A DNA stretch of 64,000 nucleotides from Subdoligranulum variabile. Lineage in GTDB: Bacteria > Bacillota > Clostridia > Oscillospirales > Ruminococcaceae. Shown piece after piece: positions 1-8,373 of the stretch (its first letter is position 1; each line of letters opens with the position of its first letter). Made by a program: the position numbers and the translations under genes. The stretch is from positions 1,922,001 to 1,986,000 of the forward strand of contig NZ_CP102293.1 of assembly GCF_025152575.1 (NCBI RefSeq). The letters run 5' to 3'. The notes under the pieces were generated by a model. That model ran no database searches and was not told where the DNA came from. It saw nothing but the letters and a program-made list of their open reading frames with translations.

Positions 1-825
1 TTCCCCTTCGGGTACGGGCTGTCCTACACGAGCTTTGCCTACCGCGACCTGGTGGTGGACGAGGACGGCGTGACGCTGACGGTGGAAAACACCGGCCTCC
101 GGGACGGCGCCGAGGTGGTGCAGCTCTACATCGGCAAGCAGGACGCCCGGGTGTTCCGCCCGGTGCGGGAACTGAAAGGATTCCAGAAGGTGTTCCTGAA
201 GGCCGGGGAGCGTCAGCGAGTACATATTGCCTTTGACGACAAGACCTTCCGTTACTGGAACACCGCCGCCAACCGCTGGGCGGTGGAGGGCGGCGTCTAC
301 CGGGTGGAGGTGGGCGCCAGCAGTACCGACATCCGGCTGACCGGCACGGTGGAGAAAGAAGCCACCACCGACCAGCTGCCCTGCGAGGGCAAAGCCCTGC
401 CCCACTACCGGAGCGGCGACATCCGCCAGGTGCCCGACGAGGAGTTCGAGGCCCTGCTGGGCACGCCCATCCCCGACGGCCGCTGGAGCGGTGCGCTCAC
501 GGCCAACGACGCCATCTGCCAGATGTACTATGCCCGGAGCTCTCTGGCCCGGCTGGTCTGCCGCATCCTGACCCGCAAAAAGCAGAGGAGCGAGGCCGCA
601 GGTACCCCTGACCTGAACATACTGTTCATCTACAATATGCCCTTCCGGGCCATCGCCAAGATGACCGGCGGCGCCGTCAGCAGTGAGATGGTGGACGGGC
701 TGGTGCTCATGGTGAACGGCCATTTCTGGAAGGGACTCACCCGCACGGTGCGGGGCTTCTTCCGCAACCGGGCCAAGAACGAGGCCTACGTGGCCATGCT
801 GTCCGCCGACTGTAAGGAGGAATGA
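1..825 (+). CDS. Glycoside hydrolase family 3 beta-glucosidase, C-terminal part (5' end outside window)
   Basis: Reading frame 1 is open from the first base and gives 274 residues. It starts in the FPFGYGLSYT motif, which precedes the fibronectin type III-like domain of GH3 enzymes. That domain runs to about residue 115 (VENTG, GAEVVQLYI, ELKGFQKV). It is followed by a roughly 150-residue extension often seen in clostridial GH3 proteins. The catalytic domains lie upstream, so substrate specificity cannot be judged; hydrolysis of beta-linked glucosides or xylosides is the family role. No signal peptide can be assessed. The stop at 823-825 is 3 bases before the next ATG, and its RBS (aaggagg) lies inside this gene, so the two are co-translated. 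Confidence 0.88.
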   Translation, partial: FPFGYGLSYTSFAYRDLVVDEDGVTLTVENTGLRDGAEVVQLYIGKQDARVFRPVRELKGFQKVFLKAGERQRVHIAFDDKTFRYWNTAANRWAVEGGVYRVEVGASSTDIRLTGTVEKEATTDQLPCEGKALPHYRSGDIRQVPDEEFEALLGTPIPDGRWSGALTANDAICQMYYARSSLARLVCRILTRKKQRSEAAGTPDLNILFIYNMPFRAIAKMTGGAVSSEMVDGLVLMVNGHFWKGLTRTVRGFFRNRAKNEAYVAMLSADCKEE

Positions 826-828
826 ACC

Positions 829-1434
829 ATGTCCCAATCTGTGACCGGTCCCGCCTGGTGGCAGGCTTTTGCCCAAAAGCACCCCACGCTGGCCAAGTGG
901 CTCTACCAGATCTTCTCTTTCTTTGTGTTCAGTATGGGGGTCACTATCGTCCAGTACCTCTTCTTCACCTTCCTGCCGGGGGTGCTGGGCCCGGAACTGG
1001 CCGCCACCGAATTCATGTGGCCCCGGGTGCCCCTGCACCTTTTCGGCGTGGACTTTACCTGGAGCCTGCTGGGCTACAACGTGCTCTACGATGCCGCCGG
1101 GAATGTGGTCATCGGCGGCGGGCTGGGTTACTTCCTCAGCTATGAGATCGGCTCCTTTGTGGCCCAGTGCATCAACTTTCCGCTGCAGCGCAATATCACC
1201 TTCAAGAGCCACGGCAACCCGGTGGTGCAGGTTCTGTGGTACTTTGTGGCCTGGGTGGTCATCTCGCTGATCTGCAACGCCTTCAACAATCTCTGGATGC
1301 CGGTGGCCGCGGCCTTTGTGGCGCCGGCGGTCTACAACATCCTCGTTACCGTCATCACCGGCGGCGTGTCGATGGTCATCTTCTTTTTTGTCTTCAAGAT
1401 CATCTTCCCCGAGGGGGAGCGCCCTGTCGCCTGA
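829..1434 (+). CDS. GtrA-like multi-pass membrane protein
   Basis: A 201-residue protein with about four hydrophobic segments (near 22-45, 85-115, 125-150 and 160-190). It carries the GtrA-family signature before the third segment (FPLQRNITFKSHGNP). GtrA/DPMS proteins are thought to move lipid-linked sugars across the membrane or help glycosyltransferases. An extra loop of about 40 residues follows the first segment. It is translationally coupled to the GH3 gene. A paralogue lies at 40989-41651, also next to a glycosidase gene, with a shared LQR-TFKS-GN-LWYF core. The substrate is unknown. The ATG is chosen for the RBS aaggagg 9 bases upstream. Confidence 0.8.
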   Translation: MSQSVTGPAWWQAFAQKHPTLAKWLYQIFSFFVFSMGVTIVQYLFFTFLPGVLGPELAATEFMWPRVPLHLFGVDFTWSLLGYNVLYDAAGNVVIGGGLGYFLSYEIGSFVAQCINFPLQRNITFKSHGNPVVQVLWYFVAWVVISLICNAFNNLWMPVAAAFVAPAVYNILVTVITGGVSMVIFFFVFKIIFPEGERPVA

Positions 1435-1451
1435 ACACGCCGCACAAAAAG

Positions 1452-1491
1452 CAGCGCCGGATTTTGTGAGAATTCACAAAATCCGGCGCTG
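1452..1491. terminator. Bidirectional intrinsic terminator
   Basis: A perfect 18-bp stem (1452-1469 with 1474-1491) encloses the loop gaat. It is followed on the plus strand by a T-rich stretch and on the minus strand by five T (from 1446-1450). It lies between the convergent GtrA-like and GH32 genes and can serve both. Confidence 0.92.
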
Positions 1492-1498
1492 TTCTGTT

Positions 1499-2833
1499 TT
1501 AAGTCCGGGTGGTGGTCACGGCGTCGAAATCGCCCTCCAGCGTCCCGTCCAGATCAAACACCACATGGCTGAGCACAAAACGCCCGCCGTCCAGGAAGAT
1601 CTCGATGAGGTGGTCCTCCACAAAGATGTCCAGGGCGCAGGCGTCCCGGCCCAGGGCGGGGGTGCAGGCGGTGAGGCGGCTGTCCGGCTGGTGGGCAAAG
1701 ACGGCGCTGCGGTCGGTGCAGAGCCGCCCGTCCTCCAGCTTGAGACGGTAGCCGCCGATGTTCCAGGCCTGGCCGCTGCGCAGCGTGCCCTGCAGCCGCA
1801 CCGGCCGGTGGTGGGCCAGGGGGGCCAGGCCCTCCGCCGGCTGGGTGAAGCAGGCGGTCACGTGGGGATGCACCGGGAAGCAGAGCTGCCCGTCCCGCCA
1901 TTCCACCAGCCGGGGCAGGCTCATCATGCCCCGCCAGGGACCCCGGCCATCGGGGGGGTCCTCCACCGGGCAGGGCATCCGCATCCAGCCGATGAGCACC
2001 CGGCGGCCATCCTCGTCCAGGGTGGTCTGGGGGGCATAGAGGTCCAGGCCCCAGTCCACCATGGCCGGGGTGCCCTGCAGGGCAAAGCGGCAGCCGGCCT
2101 CGTCGAAGTCCGCCGCCGTCCAGGTGGACTGGTCGGGGTAGTGCAGCCCGTCCGCCGTGATGCCCATGGGGGAACCCAGCAGCACCCAGCGGCCGTCCAG
2201 GCAGAACAGGTCGGGACATTCCAGCGTGGTGCCCAGAACCGGGTCCCCGAACCGCCCGGCGGCGGTCCAGGTCAGGCCGTCCTCGCTGCGGTAGAACAGC
2301 AGCTGGCCCACGCCCTCCCGGGTGCTGCCCAGCACCATCCGGAAACTGCCGTCCGCCGCCCGCCAGACCTTGGGGTCCCGGGTGTTCTGGGGATCCCCCG
2401 CCTCCGGCGCGGCGGGCACCGGCAGTACCTGCCGCTTGGCGTCCAGGTTGTCGAAGGTGACCCCGTCGGGGGAGATCACCAGCGCCTGGCTGGCCCGGAA
2501 CCGGTTGTTCAGCGCCCGGTGGATGTTGTCGGGATTTTCCTCGTCGTAGCGGATGGCCGTGTAGTAGAGGTACAAAGCCCCCTCCACCTCCACCGCGCTG
2601 CCGGAAAACACCCCGTTGCGGTCGTAGGCCTTGCTGGGATAGAGGGCGATGCCCCGGTGCTCCCAGTGGACCAGATCGTCGCTGACGGCGTGGCCCCAGT
2701 GCATGGTGCCCCAGCGGGGCAGGTAGGGGAAGTGCTGGTAGAACAGATGGTACTGCCCTTTATAATAGATGAAGCCGTTGGGGTCGTTGATCCAGTGCCC
2801 CGGGGCTTTCAGATGCAAAAAATCCTGCAGCAA
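1499..2833 (-). CDS. Glycoside hydrolase family 32 (beta-fructosidase / sucrose-6-phosphate hydrolase type)
   Basis: A 444-residue protein from a TTG start. GH32 signatures are in order: WINDPNG with the nucleophile Asp at about residue 17, FSGSA, RDPKVW near 152, and ECPDLF with the acid/base Glu near 205. A C-terminal beta-sandwich completes the usual two-domain GH32 form. It hydrolyses terminal fructose from sucrose, sucrose-6-phosphate or fructo-oligosaccharides. No signal peptide is seen, so it is cytoplasmic. I prefer TTG at 2833 because ggaagg lies 7 bases upstream. The alternative GTG at 2866 falls in the T-tract of the preceding terminator. It is the last gene of the sucrose locus. 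Confidence 0.9.
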   Translation of the reverse strand: MLQDFLHLKAPGHWINDPNGFIYYKGQYHLFYQHFPYLPRWGTMHWGHAVSDDLVHWEHRGIALYPSKAYDRNGVFSGSAVEVEGALYLYYTAIRYDEENPDNIHRALNNRFRASQALVISPDGVTFDNLDAKRQVLPVPAAPEAGDPQNTRDPKVWRAADGSFRMVLGSTREGVGQLLFYRSEDGLTWTAAGRFGDPVLGTTLECPDLFCLDGRWVLLGSPMGITADGLHYPDQSTWTAADFDEAGCRFALQGTPAMVDWGLDLYAPQTTLDEDGRRVLIGWMRMPCPVEDPPDGRGPWRGMMSLPRLVEWRDGQLCFPVHPHVTACFTQPAEGLAPLAHHRPVRLQGTLRSGQAWNIGGYRLKLEDGRLCTDRSAVFAHQPDSRLTACTPALGRDACALDIFVEDHLIEIFLDGGRFVLSHVVFDLDGTLEGDFDAVTTTRT

Positions 2834-2858
2834 AACGGTCCCTTCCTTTCGGATGCGC

Positions 2859-2903
2859 AAAAACACCCAAGGCCCTGCAGCCGAAGGCCGCAGGGCGCGG
2901 GTG
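2859..2903 (-). terminator. Intrinsic terminator after the PhnP-like gene
   Basis: On the minus strand, arms at 2903-2886 and 2881-2864 form a long GC-rich hairpin with a short central loop (ttc), followed by five T at 2863-2859. It ends the PTS/PhnP-like transcript, leaving the downstream GH32 gene to read-through or its own promoter. Confidence 0.8.
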
Positions 2904-2910
2904 CTCTGTG

Positions 2911-3744
2911 TCAGAATTCCACTTCCATGCCGTCGTAGGCCGCCAGGATGCCCCGCTGGGCACCCCAGGCGGTGAGCTCGTCGTGGGTCATCTCGCCGTT
3001 GTGGCTGAAGTGGTTGATGACCTTCACGGTGTGGTCGTCGATGCAGCCGGCGTCGGTCAGCCGGGCGATCATCGCCTCCACATCGGGCAGGCCCATGTGG
3101 TAGCCGCCGATGGTCTTTTTGCCCATGGTGGCGTCCAGGCTGATGAGGTCATACTGCCGGGCGGTGACCAGCGCCCAGGCCTCCTCCGAGAGGTTCAGCC
3201 CGGTGTCGTGGCCGTAGAACAGCGTCTTGCCGTCCTTCTGGCAGATATAGACCAGGCATTCCTCCCGCTTGTCGTGGTCGGCGGGCACGGCGGTGATCTG
3301 CCAGCCGTGGCTCTCGAACCGGTCCCCGCCGTGGGTCACATGGAAGTGCACCACGTCCCCGATGGGATGGGGCTTGAACCGGTCCACCAGGATGTGGGCG
3401 TCGAAGGCGTCCTTCACGGCCTGGTTGCCGTAGACCTCCAGCACCCCCGTGACCCCGTGGCCGAAATGCTCGTGCCGGTGGATCAGATCGGTGGGGAACC
3501 AGTGGTCCATATGGCTGTGGGTCACCAGCAGGGTGTGGACCCTGGCCAGTTCCAGATTGTACCGCAGGGCGTGGCAGTAGGTGTCGGGCGGAAAATCCAG
3601 CAGCAATTCCCCGTCCAGAATGGCCTGGGTGCGGGTGCGCAGGTTCCTGCCGCCCTCCGCCCGGGCCTTGGTGCAGATGGGACAGGAGCAGAACAGGGCA
3701 GGCCAGCCTTCCGCGGCGGCGGTGCCCAGATAACGGATCTTCAT
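2911..3744 (-). CDS. MBL-fold metallohydrolase, PhnP-like
   Basis: A 277-residue protein of the metallo-beta-lactamase fold. The metal motif THSHMDHW sits near residues 75-82, with later ligands in ADHDK, GHDTG and INHFSHNG. The N-terminal cysteine pair (CSCPIC) resembles the structural zinc site of PhnP, which opens 1,2-cyclic phosphoribose. Known relatives are phosphodiesterases; the substrate here is not evident. It follows the sucrose PTS gene after 21 bases with a strong RBS (aaaggagg, 9-base spacing), so it is probably co-transcribed. Why such an enzyme sits in a sucrose operon is unclear. Confidence 0.82.
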   Translation of the reverse strand: MKIRYLGTAAAEGWPALFCSCPICTKARAEGGRNLRTRTQAILDGELLLDFPPDTYCHALRYNLELARVHTLLVTHSHMDHWFPTDLIHRHEHFGHGVTGVLEVYGNQAVKDAFDAHILVDRFKPHPIGDVVHFHVTHGGDRFESHGWQITAVPADHDKREECLVYICQKDGKTLFYGHDTGLNLSEEAWALVTARQYDLISLDATMGKKTIGGYHMGLPDVEAMIARLTDAGCIDDHTVKVINHFSHNGEMTHDELTAWGAQRGILAAYDGMEVEF

Positions 3745-3765
3745 GGGGCGTTGCCTCCTTTTGGG

Positions 3766-5664
3766 TTACCGGGCCGCGACTTCCAGCAGGGGCTGCAGAG
3801 CCTGGCAGGCGCCGGTGTGTACCGTCATCTCGCCGAAGTCGTCGGCGTTGGTCAGCAGCACTGCCACCATGTCGGGATGTCCCGCCGCGGCGATCTTTTT
3901 CCGGTCAAAGGTCAGCAGCTTGTCGCCGGCCTTGACCTTCTGGCCTTCCTGCACGAAGCAGGCAAAGCCGTCGCCCTTCATGTCCACCGTGTCCACGCCC
4001 ACATGGATGAGCAGCTCCATCCCGTCGGCGGAGGTGATGCCCACCGCATGGTGGGTGTCGGTGACCGAGGAGATCTCCCCGTCAAAGGGAGCCACGATGG
4101 TCTCCTCCGCAGGCTGGATGCCGGCGCCCCGGCCCAGCACGCCGGTGGCGAAGGTCTCGTCGGGGATCTGCTCGGAAGGAACGGCCTCACCGGCCACCGG
4201 GGCGCCCACGGTGCCGGGCTTGCCGGCAGCTGCGGGCATTTCGGGCGCGGGGGTGGGTTCTTCCGCCTTGGGGGCCTCAGGGGCGGGGTCCTTGTAGCCG
4301 AACAGCCAGGTCAGGGTGAAAGCCACGCCGATGGAGATGGCCGCCATGATGATGTATTCCAGGGGATGCTGCAGGCAGAGCAGCAGGCCGAAGATGCCGG
4401 TGACGCCGGTGCCGCTGGCGCCCAGATGGACCAGGGAGGCGTACATGGCGCCCGCCGCGCCGCCCACGGCGCCGCAGACAAAGGGCTTGAAGAAGCGCAG
4501 GTTGACGCCGAAGATGGCGGGCTCGGTGATGCCCATGAAGCAGGAGAAGGCGGAGGGCAGGGCCACAGCCTTGGTCTTGCCGTTTTTGCTCTTGAGGGCC
4601 ACGGCCAGGGTGGCGGCGCCCTGGGCCATGTTGGCGGCGGAGGCCAGGGGCAGCCAGTAGGTGACGCCGTACATGGAGAGCTGGCCCATATCAATGACGG
4701 TGTACATATGATGGATACCGGCCACCACGGTGGTGGAGTACAGGCCGCCCATGATGAAGCTGCCGATGCCGAAGGGCAGGGTGAGCAGGGTCTGGATGCC
4801 GCCGATGATGCCGTTCTCGATGGTGACGAAGATGGGTCCGATGATGGAGAAGGTCAGGTAGCCGGTGACGAAGACGCTGACCAGCGGGGTGACGAAGAGG
4901 TCAAACATGGCGGGGACGATCTTGTGGAGCTTCTTTTCCAGGAAGCACATGACCCACACCGCGATGATGACTGGGATGACGTGGCCCTGATAGCCCACCA
5001 GGTCCACCGAGTAGAGGCCGAACCAGACGCTCTGGGTCTGCTTGACGCCCTCGGTGGCCACGGTCCAGGCGTTCTGGAGGTTGGGGTGGATCATCATCAT
5101 GCCGATGACGGCGCCCAGGTAGGGGTTGCCGCCGAAGGCTTTGGCGGCGCTGTAGGCGATGAGGATGGGCAGGAAGGTGTACGCCGTGTTGGAGAAGAGG
5201 TTGGCGAACACATAGATGGAGCCGGAGGTGTCGATGTTCAGGAAGTTGTTGTTCACCATGAAGTTCAGCGCTTCCATGATGCCCATGAGGAAGCCGCTGG
5301 CCACGATGGCGGGGATGATGGGCACAAAGATGTCGCCCAGCGTCTTGATGGCCCGCTTGAAGGGGTTCTGGCGGGCGGCGGCTGCCGCCTTGACCTCATC
5401 CTTGGTGGCGGCGCTGATGCCTGCGATGGCGATGAACTCGTCGTAGACCTTGTTCACCACGCCGGTGCCCAGAATGATCTGCAGCTGTCCCGAGGCGCTG
5501 AAGACGCCCTTGACGCCCTCAATGTCCTCCACCGCTTTGGCGTCGCACTTGGCGTTGTCCACCAGCACCAGCCGCAGCCGGGTGGCGCAGTGGGCCGCCG
5601 ACACGATGTTTTCTTTTCGCCCGACCTTGTCGTAGATCTCCTGGGCTACTTTCTTGTAATCCAT
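3766..5664 (-). CDS. scrA: Sucrose-type PTS enzyme IIBCA
   Basis: A 632-residue fused PTS permease. IIB is N-terminal with the phospho-cysteine in HCATRLRL (Cys26). IIC is a multi-span membrane domain at about 105-460, including GAVIGMMMIHPNLQNAW, a hallmark of sucrose PTS proteins. An Ala/Pro/Glu-rich linker leads to IIA with the phospho-histidine in LLIHVGVDTVD (His about 554). It imports and phosphorylates sucrose, giving sucrose-6-phosphate for the two GH32 enzymes. The ATG at 5664 has agaaagga 8 bases upstream; an in-frame ATG at 5673 is too close to that RBS. A perfect LacI-type operator lies upstream at 5741-5758. Confidence 0.93.
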   Translation of the reverse strand: MDYKKVAQEIYDKVGRKENIVSAAHCATRLRLVLVDNAKCDAKAVEDIEGVKGVFSASGQLQIILGTGVVNKVYDEFIAIAGISAATKDEVKAAAAARQNPFKRAIKTLGDIFVPIIPAIVASGFLMGIMEALNFMVNNNFLNIDTSGSIYVFANLFSNTAYTFLPILIAYSAAKAFGGNPYLGAVIGMMMIHPNLQNAWTVATEGVKQTQSVWFGLYSVDLVGYQGHVIPVIIAVWVMCFLEKKLHKIVPAMFDLFVTPLVSVFVTGYLTFSIIGPIFVTIENGIIGGIQTLLTLPFGIGSFIMGGLYSTTVVAGIHHMYTVIDMGQLSMYGVTYWLPLASAANMAQGAATLAVALKSKNGKTKAVALPSAFSCFMGITEPAIFGVNLRFFKPFVCGAVGGAAGAMYASLVHLGASGTGVTGIFGLLLCLQHPLEYIIMAAISIGVAFTLTWLFGYKDPAPEAPKAEEPTPAPEMPAAAGKPGTVGAPVAGEAVPSEQIPDETFATGVLGRGAGIQPAEETIVAPFDGEISSVTDTHHAVGITSADGMELLIHVGVDTVDMKGDGFACFVQEGQKVKAGDKLLTFDRKKIAAAGHPDMVAVLLTNADDFGEMTVHTGACQALQPLLEVAAR

Positions 5665-5740
5665 TCCATTCATCCTTTCTGAAAGCTGTTTATTCAATCC
5701 CCCGCCCGGGGGACCGGAATACAAAAAGAACAGATCAGGC

Positions 5741-5758
5741 TGTGAATACGTATTCACA
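5741..5758. promoter_or_regulatory. LacI-family operator upstream of the sucrose PTS gene
   Basis: TGTGAATACGTATTCACA is a perfect 18-bp palindrome in the 100-base gap between the LacI gene and the PTS start. A degenerate copy precedes the LacI gene itself (6789-6804). Central-CG palindromes of this size are typical LacI/GalR operators. Repression of the PTS gene relieved by a sucrose-derived ligand is inferred. Confidence 0.85.
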
Positions 5759-5765
5759 ACCGGGT

Positions 5766-5805
5766 AAAAAAGACCCTGCCTGCCGTTTCTTCTGGGGCGG
5801 CAGGC
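5766..5805 (-). terminator. Intrinsic terminator of the LacI-family gene
   Basis: On the minus strand GCCTGCCG (5805-5798) pairs with CGGCAGGC (5785-5778), followed by TTTTTT at 5771-5766. It abuts the stop codon of the repressor gene, separating its transcript from the PTS gene. Confidence 0.88.
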
Positions 5806-6774
5806 TCAGGTACTTTCCCGCAGGACCAGCTCCGCCGGAAAAGAGCGCAGCACGGGCGGGTGGTCGCCGGGGTGTTCGATGCGGCCCAGCAGATGGGTCA
5901 CCGCCTCCCGGGCCATCCGGGCGGTGGGCTGGCGGACGGTGCTCAGCCGGGGGTTGAGGAACCGGCCCATGAAGGTGTCGTCAAAACCGATGACCCCCAC
6001 CCGGGCGGGCACCTCGATCTCCAGCGCCCGCAGAATGTCCAGGGCCTGCAGGGCGTAGATGTCGTTGCCGGCAAAGACGGCGGCCCGGTCCTCCTGCTCC
6101 GCCAGCCAGCAGGTCAGCTCCCGGCGGAAGGCGTCGTGGTCCCCCAATACCCGGTTGGTGACGGCGTCCCCGAATCCGTGCTCCTCCAGCCACTGGCGGA
6201 AGCCCACGTATTTGCCGTCATAGTCCTTGCCGATGAAGAGGAACCGGCGGTAGCCCTGTTCCGTCAGGCAGGCGGCCACCTGGGCCCCGGCGGTGGGATG
6301 GTCCACATAGAAGGAGTCCAGCCCTTCTGCCCGGCGGGTGATGGTCACCACCGGCACGTCCAGCCGCTGCACGTAGTTGTACCATTCGGCGCTGGTCTCC
6401 CGGATGGGCACCGCCAGCACCCCGTCCACCCGGTAGCGGCGCACCACATCCAGGTATTCCTGCTCGTTGGCGGGGTTGTAGTCGCTGTTGAACAGGATGA
6501 TGCTGTAGCCCCGCTCCCGGGCGCAGATCTCGATCTGTTTGGTCAGGTCGGCGAAAAAGCCGTTGGAAATGTCGGTGACCAGCACCCCCAGCAGGTGGGT
6601 GGGGCTGCCCTTCAGCCCTTTGGCCAGGGCGTTGAGCTGGTAGTCGTGCTCCCGGGCGCAGGCCAGCACCCGCTCCCGGATCTCGGGGGAAACCTTGGGG
6701 TTGCCGTTGAGCACCCGGGAAACCGTGGGCTGGGACACATGGGTCAGCCGTGCGATCTCGGCCATGGTGATCAT
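5806..6774 (-). CDS. LacI family transcriptional repressor of the sucrose locus
   Basis: A 322-residue regulator. The N-terminal LacI helix-turn-helix (MAEIARLTHVSQPTVSRVLNG) is followed by the hinge and a periplasmic-binding-protein-like ligand domain (LLGVLVTDISNGFF, VIGFDDTF). Its position between the PTS gene and a GH32 gene and the operators at 5741 and 6789 indicate control of sucrose or fructan use, with autoregulation. The ATG at 6774 follows ggagg by 9 bases. Ligand identity (sucrose-6-phosphate, fructose or a fructose phosphate) is not visible from sequence. Confidence 0.93.
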   Translation of the reverse strand: MITMAEIARLTHVSQPTVSRVLNGNPKVSPEIRERVLACAREHDYQLNALAKGLKGSPTHLLGVLVTDISNGFFADLTKQIEICARERGYSIILFNSDYNPANEQEYLDVVRRYRVDGVLAVPIRETSAEWYNYVQRLDVPVVTITRRAEGLDSFYVDHPTAGAQVAACLTEQGYRRFLFIGKDYDGKYVGFRQWLEEHGFGDAVTNRVLGDHDAFRRELTCWLAEQEDRAAVFAGNDIYALQALDILRALEIEVPARVGVIGFDDTFMGRFLNPRLSTVRQPTARMAREAVTHLLGRIEHPGDHPPVLRSFPAELVLREST

Positions 6775-6788
6775 AGGAAAAATCCTCC

Positions 6789-6804
6789 GTGAATTCGTAT
6801 TCTT
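6789..6804. promoter_or_regulatory. Second, imperfect LacI-type operator (autoregulatory)
   Basis: GTGAATTCGTATTCTT differs from the perfect palindrome core at 5742-5757 at only three positions. It lies directly upstream of the RBS of the LacI gene, a good position for autorepression. Confidence 0.65.
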
Positions 6805-6907
6805 GCGTTTCCATTGGTATTCTACAATAACGGACCGCGCAATTCCATTCGTGGAACACACAAAAATTTGAGCCGTATTTTGTGCAGTATTCCGGGGGCG
6901 GCACAGC

Positions 6908-6941
6908 AAAACGCCCCGCACCGCGCAGGCGGTACGGGGCG
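6908..6941 (-). terminator. Intrinsic terminator of the second GH32 gene
   Basis: A 13-bp GC-rich stem (6912-6924 with 6929-6941, one G-T wobble, loop gcag) is followed on the minus strand by TTTT at 6911-6908. It lies 10 bases after the GH32 stop, making that gene monocistronic. Confidence 0.75.
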
Positions 6942-6950
6942 GAAAAGCGC

Positions 6951-8303
6951 TTATGCCAGGGAAAAGGTCATGGGATGCAGGGGCTGTACCACGGCGTCGG
7001 CCCCCTGCAGGCAGAGGGAGACGGCCGGCTCTGCGGGGTAAAACCGGGTGGAGAAGACGGTGGTGCCGTCGTTGCAATAGAATTCCAGCGAGGCGCGGTC
7101 CGCCACCAGGTCCAGCGTCAGCGGCCCGCTGCCGCACACCGCCCGGCGGAGGGTGCGCCCGCCGCCCAGGGCTTCGTCGGTGAAGCGGAGGGTCAGCCGG
7201 TCCCCGCTGCGTTCCAGATGCAGGCCGCCGGCCAGCGTCAGGGTGAAGTCGCCGGGGGCGGTCATCCCCAGCCGGAAGGGCAGGGGCACCGTGGCGGTCT
7301 GCCCCGCCGCCAGGGCCAGGGAACGGCCCGCGGCCAGGGCGTCCAGCTCCCGGGCGGGGCGCTGGCGCAGCCCTCCGGGACCGGCCTCGATCTCCCGGGG
7401 CAGGGTCAGACAGTGCTGCCAGCCCAGGGCAGCGGTGGGGTTGCGGTAGTCAGCATCGGGCATGCCCATCCAGCCGATGAGCAGGAGGCGGCCGTCCGGG
7501 GCCTGCAGCGTCTGGGGGGCGTAGAAGTCAAAGCCCTTGTCCCACTCGGTGAACCCGGACAGGGTGCCGGTCTCCAGATCCCCCTCCAGAGCAAACCAGC
7601 CGCTCTGGTACTGGTTCTGGTTTTCCGTCTCCCCGTGGGGCAGGCCCTGGGGACATACGCTCAGCCAGCGGCGGCCGTCCAGGACAAAGTGGTCGGGGCA
7701 CTCCCACATATAGCCGAAGGCGGGGGTGGGTTCCAGCACCCGGGCCAGCTCCCAGGCCAGGCCGTCGGCGCTGCGGTAGAGCAGCACCCGTCCGGCGTCC
7801 GCCAGACTGCGGGCACCCAGCAGCATATACCACCGGTCCCCCTCCCGCCAGACCTTGGGGTCCCGCACATGGAGGGAACAGTCGGCGGGGTAGTCGGCGC
7901 TGGCCATCAGCCGCCGCTTGGGCCCCACATGGATGCCGTCGGGGGTCTCGGCCAGCAGGGTGTTGGACTCCCGCCCCGTGTGGATGTAGTCGTGGGGGCC
8001 GGGATGCTTCACATTGCCGGTGTAGTACAGCCGCAGCGTGTCGCCGCAGGGCACCGCGCAGCCCGAGTAGGCGCCGCTGCGCTCCCAGGGGGTGTCGGGC
8101 AGCAGGGGTTCGCCGGTAAAGGTCCAGTGCAGCAGGTCGGGACTCTGCCAGTGGCCCCAGCCTTTGGCCGAGGTACCCTCCGCGCTGCCGGGACAATACT
8201 GAAAAAAGACATGGTACAATCCATGAAAATAGCACAACCCGTTGGGGTCGTTGAGCCAGCCCTGGGGGGGCTCCAGATGAAGGGCTTGACGCCAGTCTGC
8301 CAT
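6951..8303 (-). CDS. scrB: Glycoside hydrolase family 32, sucrose-6-phosphate hydrolase type
   Basis: A 450-residue cytoplasmic GH32 enzyme. WLNDPNG has the nucleophile Asp at residue 19, RDPKVW lies near 147 and ECPDHF has the acid/base Glu at about 201. A C-terminal beta-sandwich follows. Family members cleave sucrose-6-phosphate to glucose-6-phosphate and fructose, the expected next step after the PTS at 3766-5664. It is a divergent paralogue of the GH32 enzyme at 1499-2833, so one may prefer sucrose-6-phosphate and the other fructo-oligosaccharides; which is which cannot be told here. RBS aaaggag precedes the ATG, and a good promoter lies at 8374-8402. Confidence 0.88.
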   Translation of the reverse strand: MADWRQALHLEPPQGWLNDPNGLCYFHGLYHVFFQYCPGSAEGTSAKGWGHWQSPDLLHWTFTGEPLLPDTPWERSGAYSGCAVPCGDTLRLYYTGNVKHPGPHDYIHTGRESNTLLAETPDGIHVGPKRRLMASADYPADCSLHVRDPKVWREGDRWYMLLGARSLADAGRVLLYRSADGLAWELARVLEPTPAFGYMWECPDHFVLDGRRWLSVCPQGLPHGETENQNQYQSGWFALEGDLETGTLSGFTEWDKGFDFYAPQTLQAPDGRLLLIGWMGMPDADYRNPTAALGWQHCLTLPREIEAGPGGLRQRPARELDALAAGRSLALAAGQTATVPLPFRLGMTAPGDFTLTLAGGLHLERSGDRLTLRFTDEALGGGRTLRRAVCGSGPLTLDLVADRASLEFYCNDGTTVFSTRFYPAEPAVSLCLQGADAVVQPLHPMTFSLA

Positions 8304-8373
8304 GGAAAATCTCCTTTGGTTTCAAAAAGAACGGGGACAGCGTTGAGGCCGCCCGCTGCAAAAAGTTCTTTAC

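Noticed and set aside
2834..2866. GTG start at 2866 for the first GH32 gene
   Set aside because: It falls in the T-tract of the upstream terminator and has no RBS, while the TTG at 2833 has ggaagg at 7 bases.
2908..5682. A very long plus-strand open frame of about 920 codons
   Set aside because: It is antisense to the PhnP-like and PTS genes, whose family motifs are unambiguous. Its product is low-complexity (Gly/Val/His-rich), as expected from a G+C-rich complement.
5697..5712. GC-rich hairpin before the PTS gene as a terminator
   Set aside because: The stem is short with a tiny loop and no T-run follows, so no function is claimed.
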